DNA of 64,000 nt from Nocardia altamirensis NBRC 108246 (GCF_001612685.1 NZ_BDAY01000022.1:62001-126000), one strand, 5' to 3'. Positions 32,630-41,553 are shown, counted from the stretch's first letter. Made by a program: numbers and translations. The notes: a model not told the origin generated them from the letters alone.

Positions 32630-33871
32630 ATGACGTCGACGGCGCCGTCATTGCTGACGCGAGCGACGTCCTTCCGGCCGAACCACTGGCTGCAGGGCTC
32701 GACCGCGCTGCGCGCCGCCGCCGAATGCGTCGATCGCATGCTCGCGTTCGCGCTCGGCCTCGGCACCTGGATCTTCGGCGCAGGCAACGCCGCGGAGATC
32801 GCCAGGCAGTCGCACCACTTCGCGGCCTGGTGGACAATGCTCACCCTCGCCGGGGTTTTCGGCACCGCGCTGCTGCTGGCCACGACCGCGCTGCAGGTCA
32901 CGCTGCCGACGGTGCGGAAGATCGCGACCGCGCACGCCGCGGTATTCGCGATTGCCATCGCGCTTTCCGGCTTCGCGGTCGCGCCTGGGCAGATCACCGA
33001 CGACGTGGCGTGGGTCTATCGACTGGTTCCGCTCGCCGGTGTCGCGGCGACGCTGGTCTGGCGGACGCCTGCCATGTCGAGCTACCTCGTCGGCGTCGGC
33101 CTGCTCGCGGCGGCGTCCACCGGGCAGGCGACCGGCGACACCAGCTGGACCGAGTTCGCGCTCACCGCGGTGCGCATCCTCGGCACCTCCGCGGCGTTCG
33201 TCTACCTCACGGAGCTGACGCAGCGGGCGGCCCGCCTGCTCGACGCGGAACGCGCACGCGCACACCCCCAGGACGAGCTGGCCGCCGAAGCGCGCGCCAG
33301 CGAGCGAGCCCGATTCGCGGGCATGATCCATGACAAGGTGCTCGCCACGCTCCTCGACGCCGCACGCGGCGGCGACGCGACGATGCTGGCCAGGCAGGCC
33401 GAGACGGCGCTCGGTCAATTCGCCGTGCTCGGGCGGGTCAGCGAACTGTGCACCGATGTCGAGGCGATCGAGGCGATCACGCGCGAGGTGGCCGGCGCCA
33501 CCGAAACCGAACTGCGCGTGCGGGTTCGGCGCGACTATCGCTCCGACGACCTGTGTATCGATTCCCTCGCGGTCGCCGCGCTCGCGCAGGCCGCGGCCGA
33601 AGCCGTCCGCAACAGCGTGCGCCATGCCGCGGTGCCCGGCCGGGTGGTCGCGCGCGAAGTGACGATCGTGGCGCGGGCTCGCGGCATCACCGTCGTCGTC
33701 CGCGACGACGGTGCAGGCTTCGACCCGGGTCGGGCGGCGGGCGACCGGCTCGGTCTCACCGTCAGCATCCGGCAGCGGATGCGCGAAGCAGGCGGCCGCG
33801 CGATCATCGACTCCCGTCCTGGCGCCGGAACCCGCGTCACCCTGGAATGGACTGTCCCGGATGACAGTTGA
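32630..33871 (+). CDS. Sensor histidine kinase, NarX/DesK type
   Basis: The 413-residue protein has about six membrane helices in residues 35-200, then a HisKA_3-type dimerisation helix with the phosphoacceptor His234 in 'FAGMIHDKVLATLLDAA', and an ATPase domain with N-box-like 'AAEAVRNSVRHA' and G1 box 'VVVRDDGAGFD'. It should autophosphorylate in response to a membrane or cell-surface signal. No response regulator gene is adjacent. The ATG is at 32630. Its end overlaps the next gene by 11 bases. Confidence 0.85.
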   Translation: MTSTAPSLLTRATSFRPNHWLQGSTALRAAAECVDRMLAFALGLGTWIFGAGNAAEIARQSHHFAAWWTMLTLAGVFGTALLLATTALQVTLPTVRKIATAHAAVFAIAIALSGFAVAPGQITDDVAWVYRLVPLAGVAATLVWRTPAMSSYLVGVGLLAAASTGQATGDTSWTEFALTAVRILGTSAAFVYLTELTQRAARLLDAERARAHPQDELAAEARASERARFAGMIHDKVLATLLDAARGGDATMLARQAETALGQFAVLGRVSELCTDVEAIEAITREVAGATETELRVRVRRDYRSDDLCIDSLAVAALAQAAAEAVRNSVRHAAVPGRVVAREVTIVARARGITVVVRDDGAGFDPGRAAGDRLGLTVSIRQRMREAGGRAIIDSRPGAGTRVTLEWTVPDDS

Positions 33872-34925
33872 CGGCGACCTCGGCAGGGTACTCAGCGGTC
33901 GGCGCTCCACCATGGCGACGGTCATCCTCTTCATGCTCGCCACCGACGCGGCGGTCATGATCCGCTCGGTGCGGCGCGCCGAGCTTCCGCTGTCGACGTC
34001 CATGTACCTCGCCGCCGCGCTCATCGTCGCCGCCACGCTCGTCGTCATCCTCGACACGGCGGCGCCGATCCACACGTCGTCGGCGATCTTCGTCGCCGCA
34101 GCGGGCCCGATCGCCACCCTCATCGTCCACGACCAGGTGAGCGCGCAGCTGTACGCACACACCAACGTGTGGAGCGCCTACACCGCTGGCATCGCACTCG
34201 CGATTCTGGTGGTGCGCGGCCGAAACCTGGTGGCCTGGTGCGGAACTGCGGCCACCTGGCTCGCCATCGTGCTCGCCGCGGGCGGTGGAGCGGCCGCCTA
34301 CGTGCAGGCGGTCGTGCCTCTGGTCATCGTTGCCGTCGCGGCCACCTTCGCGGCGATCATGCGACCGACCCTGCGGTCGCTGCACGAACTCGAGCTCGAG
34401 GCGGCTGCCCGCGCTGCGAAGCAGGCCAGACTCGATGCCCAGAATGCCGAACGCAGACGCCAACTCGACCGCCTCGACCGCCAGGCCCGCCCCGTGCTCG
34501 AGCGTATTGCCACCGCTGTCCCGTGCACCCTCGAAGAACGCGAAGAGTGCCGGCTGCTCGAGGCCGAACTCCGCGACGAACTCCGCGCGCCACAGCTGTC
34601 CACCGCGGACCTGCTCGCCGCCGCGCGCACCGCCCGCAAGCGCGGCATCGAAGTGATACTCCTCGACGACGGCGGCCTGGCCCTCGCCGCACCCCGCATC
34701 GCCACCCTGGTCCGCGACGTCGTCATCCGCGAACTGAACGGCACCGACCGCGGCCGGGTCACCGTCCGCGTCCTCCCGCCGGGCCGCCGGAACCTGACCA
34801 CCGTCCTGGTAGCCGACAACACCCGCAATCGCCGCACCGAAATCGACCACGACGGCACGGTGACCGTCACCCTCGACCGCACCGCCACAGACGAACAACC
34901 AAGCGTCCCTGTCACTCCCCGCTGA
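33861..34925 (+). CDS. Kinase-like membrane protein without recognisable catalytic motifs
   Basis: The 354-residue protein has about six membrane helices (residues 15-170), a charged coiled-coil-like helix ('RAAKQARLDAQNAERRRQ') and a C-terminal alpha/beta domain. It resembles the layout of the kinase before it but lacks a clear phosphoacceptor His and the DxGxG box. 'IEVILLDDGGLALAAP' and 'NLTTVLVADNTRNRRTEID' could be a decayed ATPase fold. The 11-base overlap with the kinase gene suggests the two act together, perhaps as a heteromeric sensor. This is inference from context. Confidence 0.6.
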   Translation: MTVDGDLGRVLSGRRSTMATVILFMLATDAAVMIRSVRRAELPLSTSMYLAAALIVAATLVVILDTAAPIHTSSAIFVAAAGPIATLIVHDQVSAQLYAHTNVWSAYTAGIALAILVVRGRNLVAWCGTAATWLAIVLAAGGGAAAYVQAVVPLVIVAVAATFAAIMRPTLRSLHELELEAAARAAKQARLDAQNAERRRQLDRLDRQARPVLERIATAVPCTLEEREECRLLEAELRDELRAPQLSTADLLAAARTARKRGIEVILLDDGGLALAAPRIATLVRDVVIRELNGTDRGRVTVRVLPPGRRNLTTVLVADNTRNRRTEIDHDGTVTVTLDRTATDEQPSVPVTPR

Positions 34926-34968
34926 ACCACGTCCGGCCTAGTTCAGAGACGCTGCCGCACAATCGCTC

Positions 34969-35667
34969 TCACTCATCGAGAGCTGGGACCCTAGGAAAAC
35001 CGTAATATTCGAATCGCAGGAATATCAACAGCAGGATCACCACGACGAACAGCGCGACGAAGACCCAGCGCCATGCTATGAGCGCCCCTAGCGGTCCTTT
35101 CGAGTTGCCCCACAACTGGTTTGTGACCACCGCCAGCAGCGGCGTGATGATCGCCCACACCACCATGCAATACGGGCACAGCGCGTTGATTCGATAGATG
35201 CTCTGGAAGATCAGCCAGCCGATGAAGCCGACACCGGCCACGGTGCCGAGCCACAGCCCGACCCAGATCCAGCGCGGGAAGCCGACACCAGCGACACTGA
35301 GCACCGCGAGCGTCACCACCACGGAAAAGCCGACGATGCCGATGATCGGATTGGGAAACCCGAACACGGCCGCCTGTTCGGCCTCCATCACCGAGCCGCA
35401 GGACAGGATCGGGTTGATGCTGCACGACGGCACGTGCTTCGGATCGGTGAACAGAGCGAATCGCTCGATGGTCAGCACGACCGCGGCCAGCCAACCGGCT
35501 AGACCGCCGATCAGCAGCACCCAAGCGCCCCTGGCCGACGCGGTGATCACTGGGCCGCCGCGATCGACACGGTTGCCACCGTGACCCGGAGGAGGATCGT
35601 GCGGTTGTGTTCGGCGTTCTGCATCCTGAATCGGCCTCTCCTCGAAGGATTTCGGCCCGAATACCAC
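34969..35667 (-). CDS. Vitamin K epoxide reductase family protein
   Basis: This membrane protein (up to 232 residues, five helices) has the VKOR pattern: loop Cys pair in 'PSCSINPILSCGSVM' and the active-site CxxC in 'ALCPYCMVVW'. Bacterial VKORs reoxidise DsbA-like proteins with quinone, so this one supports disulfide formation in exported proteins. The GTG at 35667 gives an N-terminus about 30 residues longer than mycobacterial relatives; a GTG at 35550 is an alternative start. It is convergent with the kinase-like gene across 43 bases. Confidence 0.85.
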   Translation of the reverse strand: MVFGPKSFEERPIQDAERRTQPHDPPPGHGGNRVDRGGPVITASARGAWVLLIGGLAGWLAAVVLTIERFALFTDPKHVPSCSINPILSCGSVMEAEQAAVFGFPNPIIGIVGFSVVVTLAVLSVAGVGFPRWIWVGLWLGTVAGVGFIGWLIFQSIYRINALCPYCMVVWAIITPLLAVVTNQLWGNSKGPLGALIAWRWVFVALFVVVILLLIFLRFEYYGFPRVPALDE

Positions 35668-35770
35668 GGACCACCCGTCTCATCGACGCCGGGCGAGCAG
35701 CCGTTCCCGCACGCACATCATTTCTCGATCATTGCGCTGCGCACCGAGCAGCCGAAACGACCGAACCGGT

Positions 35771-36316
35771 TCAGACCGTCAAGGGTTGACGGCCTGGCTT
35801 CGTCCGTCGCCAGGCGACCCCGAGGAAGACGATGAGGCCGATCAACGGGAGGGAGCCGATGGTCCAGCTGAGCGCAAGTGGCGGTCCTGGTTGGTCGAGG
35901 ATGTGGACGCCGGACAGGGTGCCTTCGCCGTGGCCGAGGGGGCCGTCGATGGCGAAGGTGAAGCTGTAGTCGCCCGGGTCGTCGAAGGCTCGGACGTCGA
36001 GACCCCAGTTGTCACGCTTGCGTGGGTGGCGGACGAGCGGTGCGGGGCGCCTGCCCTGCCGCAGTCCTGGACCCTCGATCTTCAAGGTTCCGGATTTGTC
36101 GGCGATGCCGCCGTCCGGCACGAAGGTGAAGTCCAGGGACTTCATGGCGCGAATCGGCCAGGTGGAGAAGCCGACGGTGAGGGCATAGGGGCCCACTTGC
36201 ACGCGCTCGGTGTGCACGATATCGACGGGAGCGTAGGCCGATGCGGGCGCGATCGCGACCAATGCCATTGTCACCGTGACTAATACGGTGACGGCGACCT
36301 TACGGAGGGCGGTCAT
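35771..36316 (-). CDS. Exported single-span protein of a suspected copper cluster
   Basis: The 181-residue protein has a signal peptide ending 'AIAPASA' at about residue 27, a beta-rich domain ('PYALTVGFSTWPIRAMKSLDFTFVPDGG') and a C-terminal membrane helix followed by Arg/Lys. The domain looks like an immunoglobulin-like YtkA/CopC-type fold exposed outside the membrane. It is the last of four leftward genes, and its ATG shares ATGA with the multi-span gene before it. Function unknown. Copper or metal handling is inferred from the Met/His-rich protein at the head of the cluster. Confidence 0.6.
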   Translation of the reverse strand: MTALRKVAVTVLVTVTMALVAIAPASAYAPVDIVHTERVQVGPYALTVGFSTWPIRAMKSLDFTFVPDGGIADKSGTLKIEGPGLRQGRRPAPLVRHPRKRDNWGLDVRAFDDPGDYSFTFAIDGPLGHGEGTLSGVHILDQPGPPLALSWTIGSLPLIGLIVFLGVAWRRTKPGRQPLTV

Positions 36317-37467
36317 CGGAGTGTCTCCATCGCAGGCGCGGGCAGCATGCGGGTGAAGCGGCCGCCGAAGAAGCCGGCAAGCAAGCCGAGCGGAATGCCG
36401 AGCAGCCCCATCGTCACCAGGATCTCGAGCGAGAGGTGCGAAGCCATGTTGGTGAGTTTCAATTGCAGCGGGAACGTCACGCCCACAACGACACCGGTGA
36501 CCGCGCCCGCGGCCAGCACGATCTTGTTGGCGTCGTACCCGCGCGTGCGGGCCAGCCAGAACAGACCTTCGACGGCTATGGCCGCGACGATGAGGAACAT
36601 CGGCATGAGGGCAGGAAGGGCAGGCGCGCGGTCGGTGAGACCGTCGCGCAGCGGCAAACCGATGGCCGAGGCGTAGGTTTCGGCGGCCCACGGCGAGAAC
36701 CACCACAGCAGCACCTGCATGATGCCGAGCGCCACCGCGATGGCGATCGCGGCACCGGCGCGGGCCAGCACCGCCGCGCCGAGCACCAGCAGCAGCGGGC
36801 CGAACAGCACGGTCCCGAGGGTGGTCGGATCGACGGGCAGGTCGAAATTCTCCAAGCCCTGCACCGGAATCGGCGCGAAGGTGAGCAGCACCGGGATCGC
36901 GAGGACGATGCCGAATCGACCCCAGCCGTGGTCGCGATGCGCGGCGAAGACGATGATGCTGCCGATCATGGTGAGGGTGATCGACAGGAACAGCGCGACG
37001 TGCGAGGGAGTGTTGAGCACCGCGTCGAATCCGTAGATCGAATGCCACTCCAGATCGAGCAGGCCGTAGACCAGGAACAGGGCGGCGCCCGCACCGGCGA
37101 TCATGTAGCCGAGTGGCGCCGTCAGGTTGCTGCCGAAAACACGGATGGCGGGGCCGCCTTGCCTGGGCACCGGCCTGCCTGCCCGTTGCGCGAAGGTCGC
37201 GATGAACACCATGGCCAGGCAGGCGAAGCCCGAGATCGCGCTGCCCGCGTACAAGAACAGATGCGGCAGGGTGAAGAAGGTGTCAGGGCCGACTTGGTTG
37301 TGCCACTGGATATCCCAGCTCAGGCCGATCAACGTCACCACGGTGCCGAGCAAGACCACCCAGGCGCCGAGGCGGGCCGCGGTGCTGTTGTCGGATTCTG
37401 CTGTGGCCGTGCGGTTTTTCGGTCCGGCGCGGTCTTCGCTCGCGTCGGACGGTGCTGAGACATTCAT
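36313..37467 (-). CDS. Ten-helix membrane protein
   Basis: The 384-residue protein has about ten membrane helices. Conserved-looking features include 'LSWDIQWHNQVGPDTFFTLPHLFLY', with Trp, His and Pro in and after the first helix, and 'GLLDLEWHSIYGFDAVLNTPSHVALFL'. The paired His residues in membrane-edge positions suggest metal or haem binding, but no family is recognised. The ATG at 37467 has AGGAGG ten bases upstream; the longer frame to 37563 is soluble and basic and is rejected. It sits between the two small YtkA-like genes of the cluster. Confidence 0.65.
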   Translation of the reverse strand: MNVSAPSDASEDRAGPKNRTATAESDNSTAARLGAWVVLLGTVVTLIGLSWDIQWHNQVGPDTFFTLPHLFLYAGSAISGFACLAMVFIATFAQRAGRPVPRQGGPAIRVFGSNLTAPLGYMIAGAGAALFLVYGLLDLEWHSIYGFDAVLNTPSHVALFLSITLTMIGSIIVFAAHRDHGWGRFGIVLAIPVLLTFAPIPVQGLENFDLPVDPTTLGTVLFGPLLLVLGAAVLARAGAAIAIAVALGIMQVLLWWFSPWAAETYASAIGLPLRDGLTDRAPALPALMPMFLIVAAIAVEGLFWLARTRGYDANKIVLAAGAVTGVVVGVTFPLQLKLTNMASHLSLEILVTMGLLGIPLGLLAGFFGGRFTRMLPAPAMETLR

Positions 37468-37528
37468 AGCGAGCGGTCCTCCTGTGCTTCGACGTTTCCT
37501 TCTGTTGTTCTCGTGCGCTCGAGTGTGG

Positions 37529-37945
37529 TCAGCCGCCGACCCAGAGCGGCACTGACACGTCATCGATGCCGTGGTGTGCGTCGATGGACAGCCGCAGCTC
37601 CCACGGTCCGGCCATCATCAGCGACAGCACGGGAGCACGGAAGCGGCCGCCACCGGTGGCAGTCATCGGAATGGGTTCTCCGGCATGCCCCATCAGCTGC
37701 TGAACGGCTTGGACCCGCACTGTCGCGTGGTCGATCGGTGCGCCGGCGCGATCGGTGACCGTGACGTCGACTGCGGTGTCGCCGATGCGCAGGCTGTCGA
37801 TCGCGACGGTGACGAGGTGTTGCGGCGTACCGGTTTTCAGGACGACCGGACCGGATTTACTCGGCCACACCAACCTCCCCGCCAGTGCGAGCACGAGCAC
37901 GACGGCGACCGCGATGAGTAGGCGTTTCCCGGTGAAGGTGCTCAT
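37529..37945 (-). CDS. YtkA/FixH-like exported domain protein
   Basis: The 138-residue protein has one N-terminal membrane helix ('LLIAVAVVLVLALAGRLVW') and a beta-sandwich domain of the YtkA/FixH type: 'VDVTVTDRAGAPIDHATVRVQA', then 'GEPIPMTATGGGRFRAPVLSLMMAGPWELRLSID'. Such domains sit outside the membrane and occur in copper and cytochrome-oxidase assembly proteins. The ATG shares ATGA with the stop of the preceding Met/His-rich protein gene. Partner and ligand are unknown. Confidence 0.7.
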   Translation of the reverse strand: MSTFTGKRLLIAVAVVLVLALAGRLVWPSKSGPVVLKTGTPQHLVTVAIDSLRIGDTAVDVTVTDRAGAPIDHATVRVQAVQQLMGHAGEPIPMTATGGGRFRAPVLSLMMAGPWELRLSIDAHHGIDDVSVPLWVGG

Positions 37946-39645
37946 CGGTGCGCTCCCGGCGCAGGCGCGACATCCAGCACGACAGGGACGGTGAGCACGG
38001 TGTATTGCCTTTCGGCCTGGATCCAGAGTCGATAGCGGCCTGCGATCGGGAAGGTGTAGGTGAACGGGACATCGGGGCCGTAGGCGGCCACGGTTTCGTC
38101 GGGTGCGCTCTCGCCGTTGACGGGCGGCATGAGCATGACGCCGCGTGCCGGGGCGGTGGCGCCGTGCTCGCTCATCCCTGGCATGTCGTGCCCGCTCATC
38201 CCCGGCATGCTGTGCTCGCTCATCCCTGGCTTGCTGCCCATATCGTGCCCGCTCGTGCTGCCCATGTCGTGCATCGATGTCGGCCCCATCGAATGGGCAT
38301 GCCCCCAGATCGCCGAGTCCTGCACGCCCGCAGCGATATCCGCCGCATTGTCCGGTAACGGCCCCGCCATGATCAGATGACCGACCATCCCGAGCCACGG
38401 CTGCAGGTCGGCGCTGTCACCGATCTCGGCGACGAGAGTGGTGGGAGTCCCAGCGACCGCGGCGGACGTGCGGACGGTGATCGCGGTGCCGTTCACCGTG
38501 GTCGACGCCGAGGTGGCGCTGCCCCCGAGATGCAACGGGGCACCCGCAGTGCCGGTAGGAGCACCCGAATTGCTCGCAGGCGCCCCATCATTGGGCGTCG
38601 CCACGAAACCGGTTGCCGCGCGCACCATCTGGACACCGCCACCACGCCGCGCCACTTCGGCGGACAGCGCGGAACGCCCGGCCTCCGGCGCCGCGAGATG
38701 AACCTGATAGCGACCCGGTCCGGTCCGGATCGGATGCAGATGCGACAGCCCGCCGGACGGGCCGACCACCAGCAGATGCATGAGCGCGCTGTCGTGCACG
38801 ACGAGATCGTCGGCAGGCAGGCCGGTGGCGGCGTCGATCAGCACCAGATTGAGATCGCCGGGCCGCCCGGCGGGCAGCGGTCCGCCCTCGACGGTGAGCA
38901 GCACGGGCGGACGGGAGAAGTCCGAAACCATCGGCTGATTCAGGGCATACGGATCGCTGACATTGTCCACGGTGGGGTCGAGCTGACCGCCGGGCTGCGG
39001 CGGCAGCGGCAACGACACCGAGAGCAGCGCGGCCGTCACCGATACCGCGACACCGGCGACCATGCCACCGGCGGGCAGCAATGCCCAGGCAGTGCGCCGT
39101 GCGCGCATCGCAACCAGAACTGAAACCGGTAGCAGCACACCGGCGACCAGGAAGCCGACATAGACCAAACGTTCCGGCGGCGAGATGACCTGTGCGGGCA
39201 CCACGAACGGAATTCGCGCCACCCGGGTGCCGTCGCCGATCGCGAGTTCCCACGGGCCAGGCCGGTCCATGTCGAGGGTGGCCGAGTACATCCCTGGTGC
39301 GGCACCGAGTTCGACGAACGACTCTGCGGTGGACACGCCCGGCGCGGGCAGCGACGAGTTGCCGTCTGTCACACCGGTCGGCGTCGCTGCGACGGTGAGA
39401 CGCCCTGCGGCCGTGCCGGTATGGGTCACGACATCCACCCGCAGCGGTCCAGGCACACTCGTCACCCGGCGCAACACGACGGTCAGTTCGCGATCGCCGA
39501 GCGACTGTGCGACCGAAAGATCCCCACCCGCCGCGGCGGAGTCGGCGAACGCGGGCGCCGCCCCGGCCGACAGCAGCAGGAGCCACAGCCCCGCGACGAG
39601 CAGGACGCGACGGCGAACGGCGCGGGCGACAGTCACGATCGCCAT
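37942..39645 (-). CDS. Exported Met/His-rich protein, probable metal (copper) binding
   Basis: The roughly 567-residue protein has a signal peptide ending 'SAGAAPAFA' and a CopC/YtkA-like beta domain. Two membrane helices follow (about 155-215), then a second domain with 'HDSALMHLLVVGPSGGLSHLHPI', and a third with 'GMVGHLIMAGPLPDN' and 'WGHAHSMGP'. A repeat tract made of M, H, D, G, S and P ('MPGMSGHDMPGMSEHG' among others, about residues 460-505) is a typical soft-metal ligand string. It probably captures or passes copper outside the membrane. The start at 39645 fits the signal peptide; an ATG at 39672 close behind a full GGAGGTGAT site is an alternative. Confidence 0.7.
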   Translation of the reverse strand: MAIVTVARAVRRRVLLVAGLWLLLLSAGAAPAFADSAAAGGDLSVAQSLGDRELTVVLRRVTSVPGPLRVDVVTHTGTAAGRLTVAATPTGVTDGNSSLPAPGVSTAESFVELGAAPGMYSATLDMDRPGPWELAIGDGTRVARIPFVVPAQVISPPERLVYVGFLVAGVLLPVSVLVAMRARRTAWALLPAGGMVAGVAVSVTAALLSVSLPLPPQPGGQLDPTVDNVSDPYALNQPMVSDFSRPPVLLTVEGGPLPAGRPGDLNLVLIDAATGLPADDLVVHDSALMHLLVVGPSGGLSHLHPIRTGPGRYQVHLAAPEAGRSALSAEVARRGGGVQMVRAATGFVATPNDGAPASNSGAPTGTAGAPLHLGGSATSASTTVNGTAITVRTSAAVAGTPTTLVAEIGDSADLQPWLGMVGHLIMAGPLPDNAADIAAGVQDSAIWGHAHSMGPTSMHDMGSTSGHDMGSKPGMSEHSMPGMSGHDMPGMSEHGATAPARGVMLMPPVNGESAPDETVAAYGPDVPFTYTFPIAGRYRLWIQAERQYTVLTVPVVLDVAPAPGAHR

Positions 39646-39815
39646 GGTAGGGACGCCGACGAACCAGATCATCACCTCCAGAGGGGATCTCGCCTCCCCC
39701 GTCGGGATGATGCCCGCTCAGGGAATGTCCCGGAGAATGCGCGCCGATCCGCGCGGCCCACCCCTCCGATCAGGACGAACTACCGCTATTACCAGGCCAA
39801 TCCGTCGCCTGCCTC

Positions 39816-39849
39816 TTGACATCACCCCTCCAGTCGCATGCAATATATT
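39816..39849 (+). promoter_or_regulatory. Promoter of the GntR-acdS operon
   Basis: TTGACA (39816-39821) is followed by AT-rich CAATATATT (39841-39849). With CAATAT as the -10 box, transcription would begin at about 39852, the A of the GntR start codon, giving a leaderless mRNA. No ribosome site precedes the ATG, which agrees with this. The spacer of 19 bases is slightly long. Confidence 0.5.
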
Positions 39850-39855
39850 GCATGC
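39836..39855. promoter_or_regulatory. Perfect 20-bp palindrome, GntR operator
   Basis: GCATGCAATATATTGCATGC reads the same on both strands over 20 bases. It covers the presumed -10 region and the first codon of the GntR gene (ATG at 39852). A GntR dimer bound here would block its own transcription and that of acdS. Confidence 0.75.
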
Positions 39856-40514
39856 CGGTTCCACACGATGAAGGTCTCGTCTCCAGGTCACTGCTGCGGG
39901 ACAACGCCTACTGGGCGATCCGCGACGCCATCGTCAACGGCACCCTCGCCCCCGGCGAACGCCTCAACGACGGCGATCTGGTGAAGTGGTTGGGCGTCAG
40001 CCGCACTCCGGTGCGCGAGGCACTCATGCGGCTCGAACAGGCGGGCCTGGTGCAGACCAAACCCGGCCGCTACACCATCGTCAGCCCACTCGACGTCCGC
40101 GCCATCCGAGCTGCGCAGGCAGTGACCGGCGCGATGCACGAACTCGCGATCCGCGAGGCGCTGCCCAACCTGTGCGACGGCGAACTCGCGGCCATGCGCG
40201 CGGCCAACGCCCGATTCGCCGATGCCTTGCACCGCAACGACGTCGACGCGGCGCTCGCCGCCGACGACGACTTCCACGATGTCCCCGCCACCGCCTCCGC
40301 CAATGACGCGCTGCGCGCCGTGCTCGAGCAGTACACCCCGGTCCTGCGCCGGGTGGAACGCCTACGGTTCGCCTCGCTCAGCGGCCGCGGTTCGGTGGCG
40401 CAGCACGATCGCATCATCGAGCGATGCGAAGCGGGCGATATCGAAGGTGCGGTGGCCGCGGTGCGCGTGAACTGGCAGACGCTGCTGCCGCTGCTCGAAA
40501 CCCTTACTCCCTGA
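39852..40514 (+). CDS. GntR-family (FCD-type) regulator
   Basis: The 220-residue protein has a GntR winged helix ('AIRDAIVNGTLAPGERLNDGDLVKWLGVSRTPVREALMRLEQAGLV') and an all-helical FCD effector domain from about residue 80 with 'DDDFHDV' and 'QHDRIIERCEAGDIEGA', residues that bind metal in this class. The ATG at 39852 lies at the end of a palindromic operator, and no ribosome site is present; an earlier frame to 39816 would run through the promoter. The ACC deaminase gene follows 34 bases after its stop, so this protein probably controls it. Confidence 0.85.
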   Translation: MPVPHDEGLVSRSLLRDNAYWAIRDAIVNGTLAPGERLNDGDLVKWLGVSRTPVREALMRLEQAGLVQTKPGRYTIVSPLDVRAIRAAQAVTGAMHELAIREALPNLCDGELAAMRAANARFADALHRNDVDAALAADDDFHDVPATASANDALRAVLEQYTPVLRRVERLRFASLSGRGSVAQHDRIIERCEAGDIEGAVAAVRVNWQTLLPLLETLTP

Positions 40515-40548
40515 ACGCAATCCCGTTGGCACCACCCTAGGAAGCACT

Positions 40549-41553
40549 ATGTCTCTCGACTCCTTCCAGCGTTACCCGCTCCTGTTCGGCCCGAGCCCCA
40601 TCCATCCGCTGGAACGGCTCAGCGAGCATCTCGGCGGCGCCCGCATCTGGGCCAAGCGCGAAGACTGCAACAGCGGACTCGCCTTCGGCGGCAACAAGAC
40701 TCGCAAGCTCGAGTACCTGGTGCACGACGCGCTCAGCAAGGGCGCGGACACATTGGTCAGCATCGGCGGCGTGCAGTCCAACCACACCAGGCAGGTCGCC
40801 GCGGCCGCGGCCAGGACCGGATTGAAAGCCGTACTGGTGCAAGAGAGTTGGGTCGACTGGCCGGATCCGGTCAACGACAAGGTCGGCAATATCCTGCTGT
40901 CGCGCATCATGGGCGCCGATGTGCGTCTCGTCGAAGCCGGATTCGGAATCGGCTTCAAGGACAGCTGGTATCAGGCGCTCGACGACGTCAAAAACACCGG
41001 AGGGACGCCATATCCGATCCCCGCAGGCGCCTCCGACCATCCGCTCGGCGGCCTCGGCTTCGCCAATTGGGCCTACGAAGTGCAACGGCAGGAACGCGAG
41101 CTCGGCGTCTTCTTCGACACGATCATCGTGGCCGCAGGCACCGGAAGCACGCAGGCGGGCATGATCGCAGGCTTCGCGGACCAGGACCGGCCGCGCCGGG
41201 TACTCGGCATCGACATCACGGCCACCCTCGCCGAAACCCGCGCACAGGTCGAGAAGATCGCCCGCAGCACAGCCGAACTCATCGGCGTACGCCGCGACCT
41301 GCGCGACGACGAGATCACCGTGCTCGACGGCTGGGCCGGTGATCTCTACGGCATTCCCGTCGACTCCACCGTCGAAGCCATCCGGCTCAGCGGCCGCCTC
41401 GAGGGCATGGTTCTCGACCCCGTCTACGAGGGCAAGTCGATGGCCGGACTCATCGACCTGATTCGCACCGGGCTCATCCCTACCGATGCCACCGTCCTCT
41501 ACGCACACCTCGGCGGCCAGCCTGCACTGAACGCCTATAGCGGCATCTTCTGA
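40549..41553 (+). CDS. acdS: 1-aminocyclopropane-1-carboxylate deaminase
   Basis: The 334-residue PLP enzyme has Lys50 in 'GGNKTRKLEYL', Ser77 in 'GGVQSNHTRQ', Tyr293-Glu294 in 'DPVYEGKSMAG' and Leu321 in 'HLGGQPALN'. These match the Lys51, Ser78, Tyr294-Glu295 and Leu322 set that separates true ACC deaminases from D-cysteine desulfhydrases. It splits the plant ethylene precursor ACC to 2-oxobutanoate and ammonia. AGGAAG precedes the ATG. It is likely to be regulated by the adjacent GntR protein, and points to life near plant roots. Its stop abuts that of the next leftward gene (TGATCA). Confidence 0.92.
   Translation: MSLDSFQRYPLLFGPSPIHPLERLSEHLGGARIWAKREDCNSGLAFGGNKTRKLEYLVHDALSKGADTLVSIGGVQSNHTRQVAAAAARTGLKAVLVQESWVDWPDPVNDKVGNILLSRIMGADVRLVEAGFGIGFKDSWYQALDDVKNTGGTPYPIPAGASDHPLGGLGFANWAYEVQRQERELGVFFDTIIVAAGTGSTQAGMIAGFADQDRPRRVLGIDITATLAETRAQVEKIARSTAELIGVRRDLRDDEITVLDGWAGDLYGIPVDSTVEAIRLSGRLEGMVLDPVYEGKSMAGLIDLIRTGLIPTDATVLYAHLGGQPALNAYSGIF

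Noticed and set aside
32575..33333. Open frame starting 55 bases before the histidine kinase
   Set aside because: It is an arginine-rich shadow of the kinase frame, which alone shows helices and catalytic motifs.
38145..38280. Repeated Met/His coding segment as a tandem DNA repeat element
   Set aside because: The repetition follows the codons of the Met/His tract in one protein, so it is a protein repeat rather than an independent DNA element.
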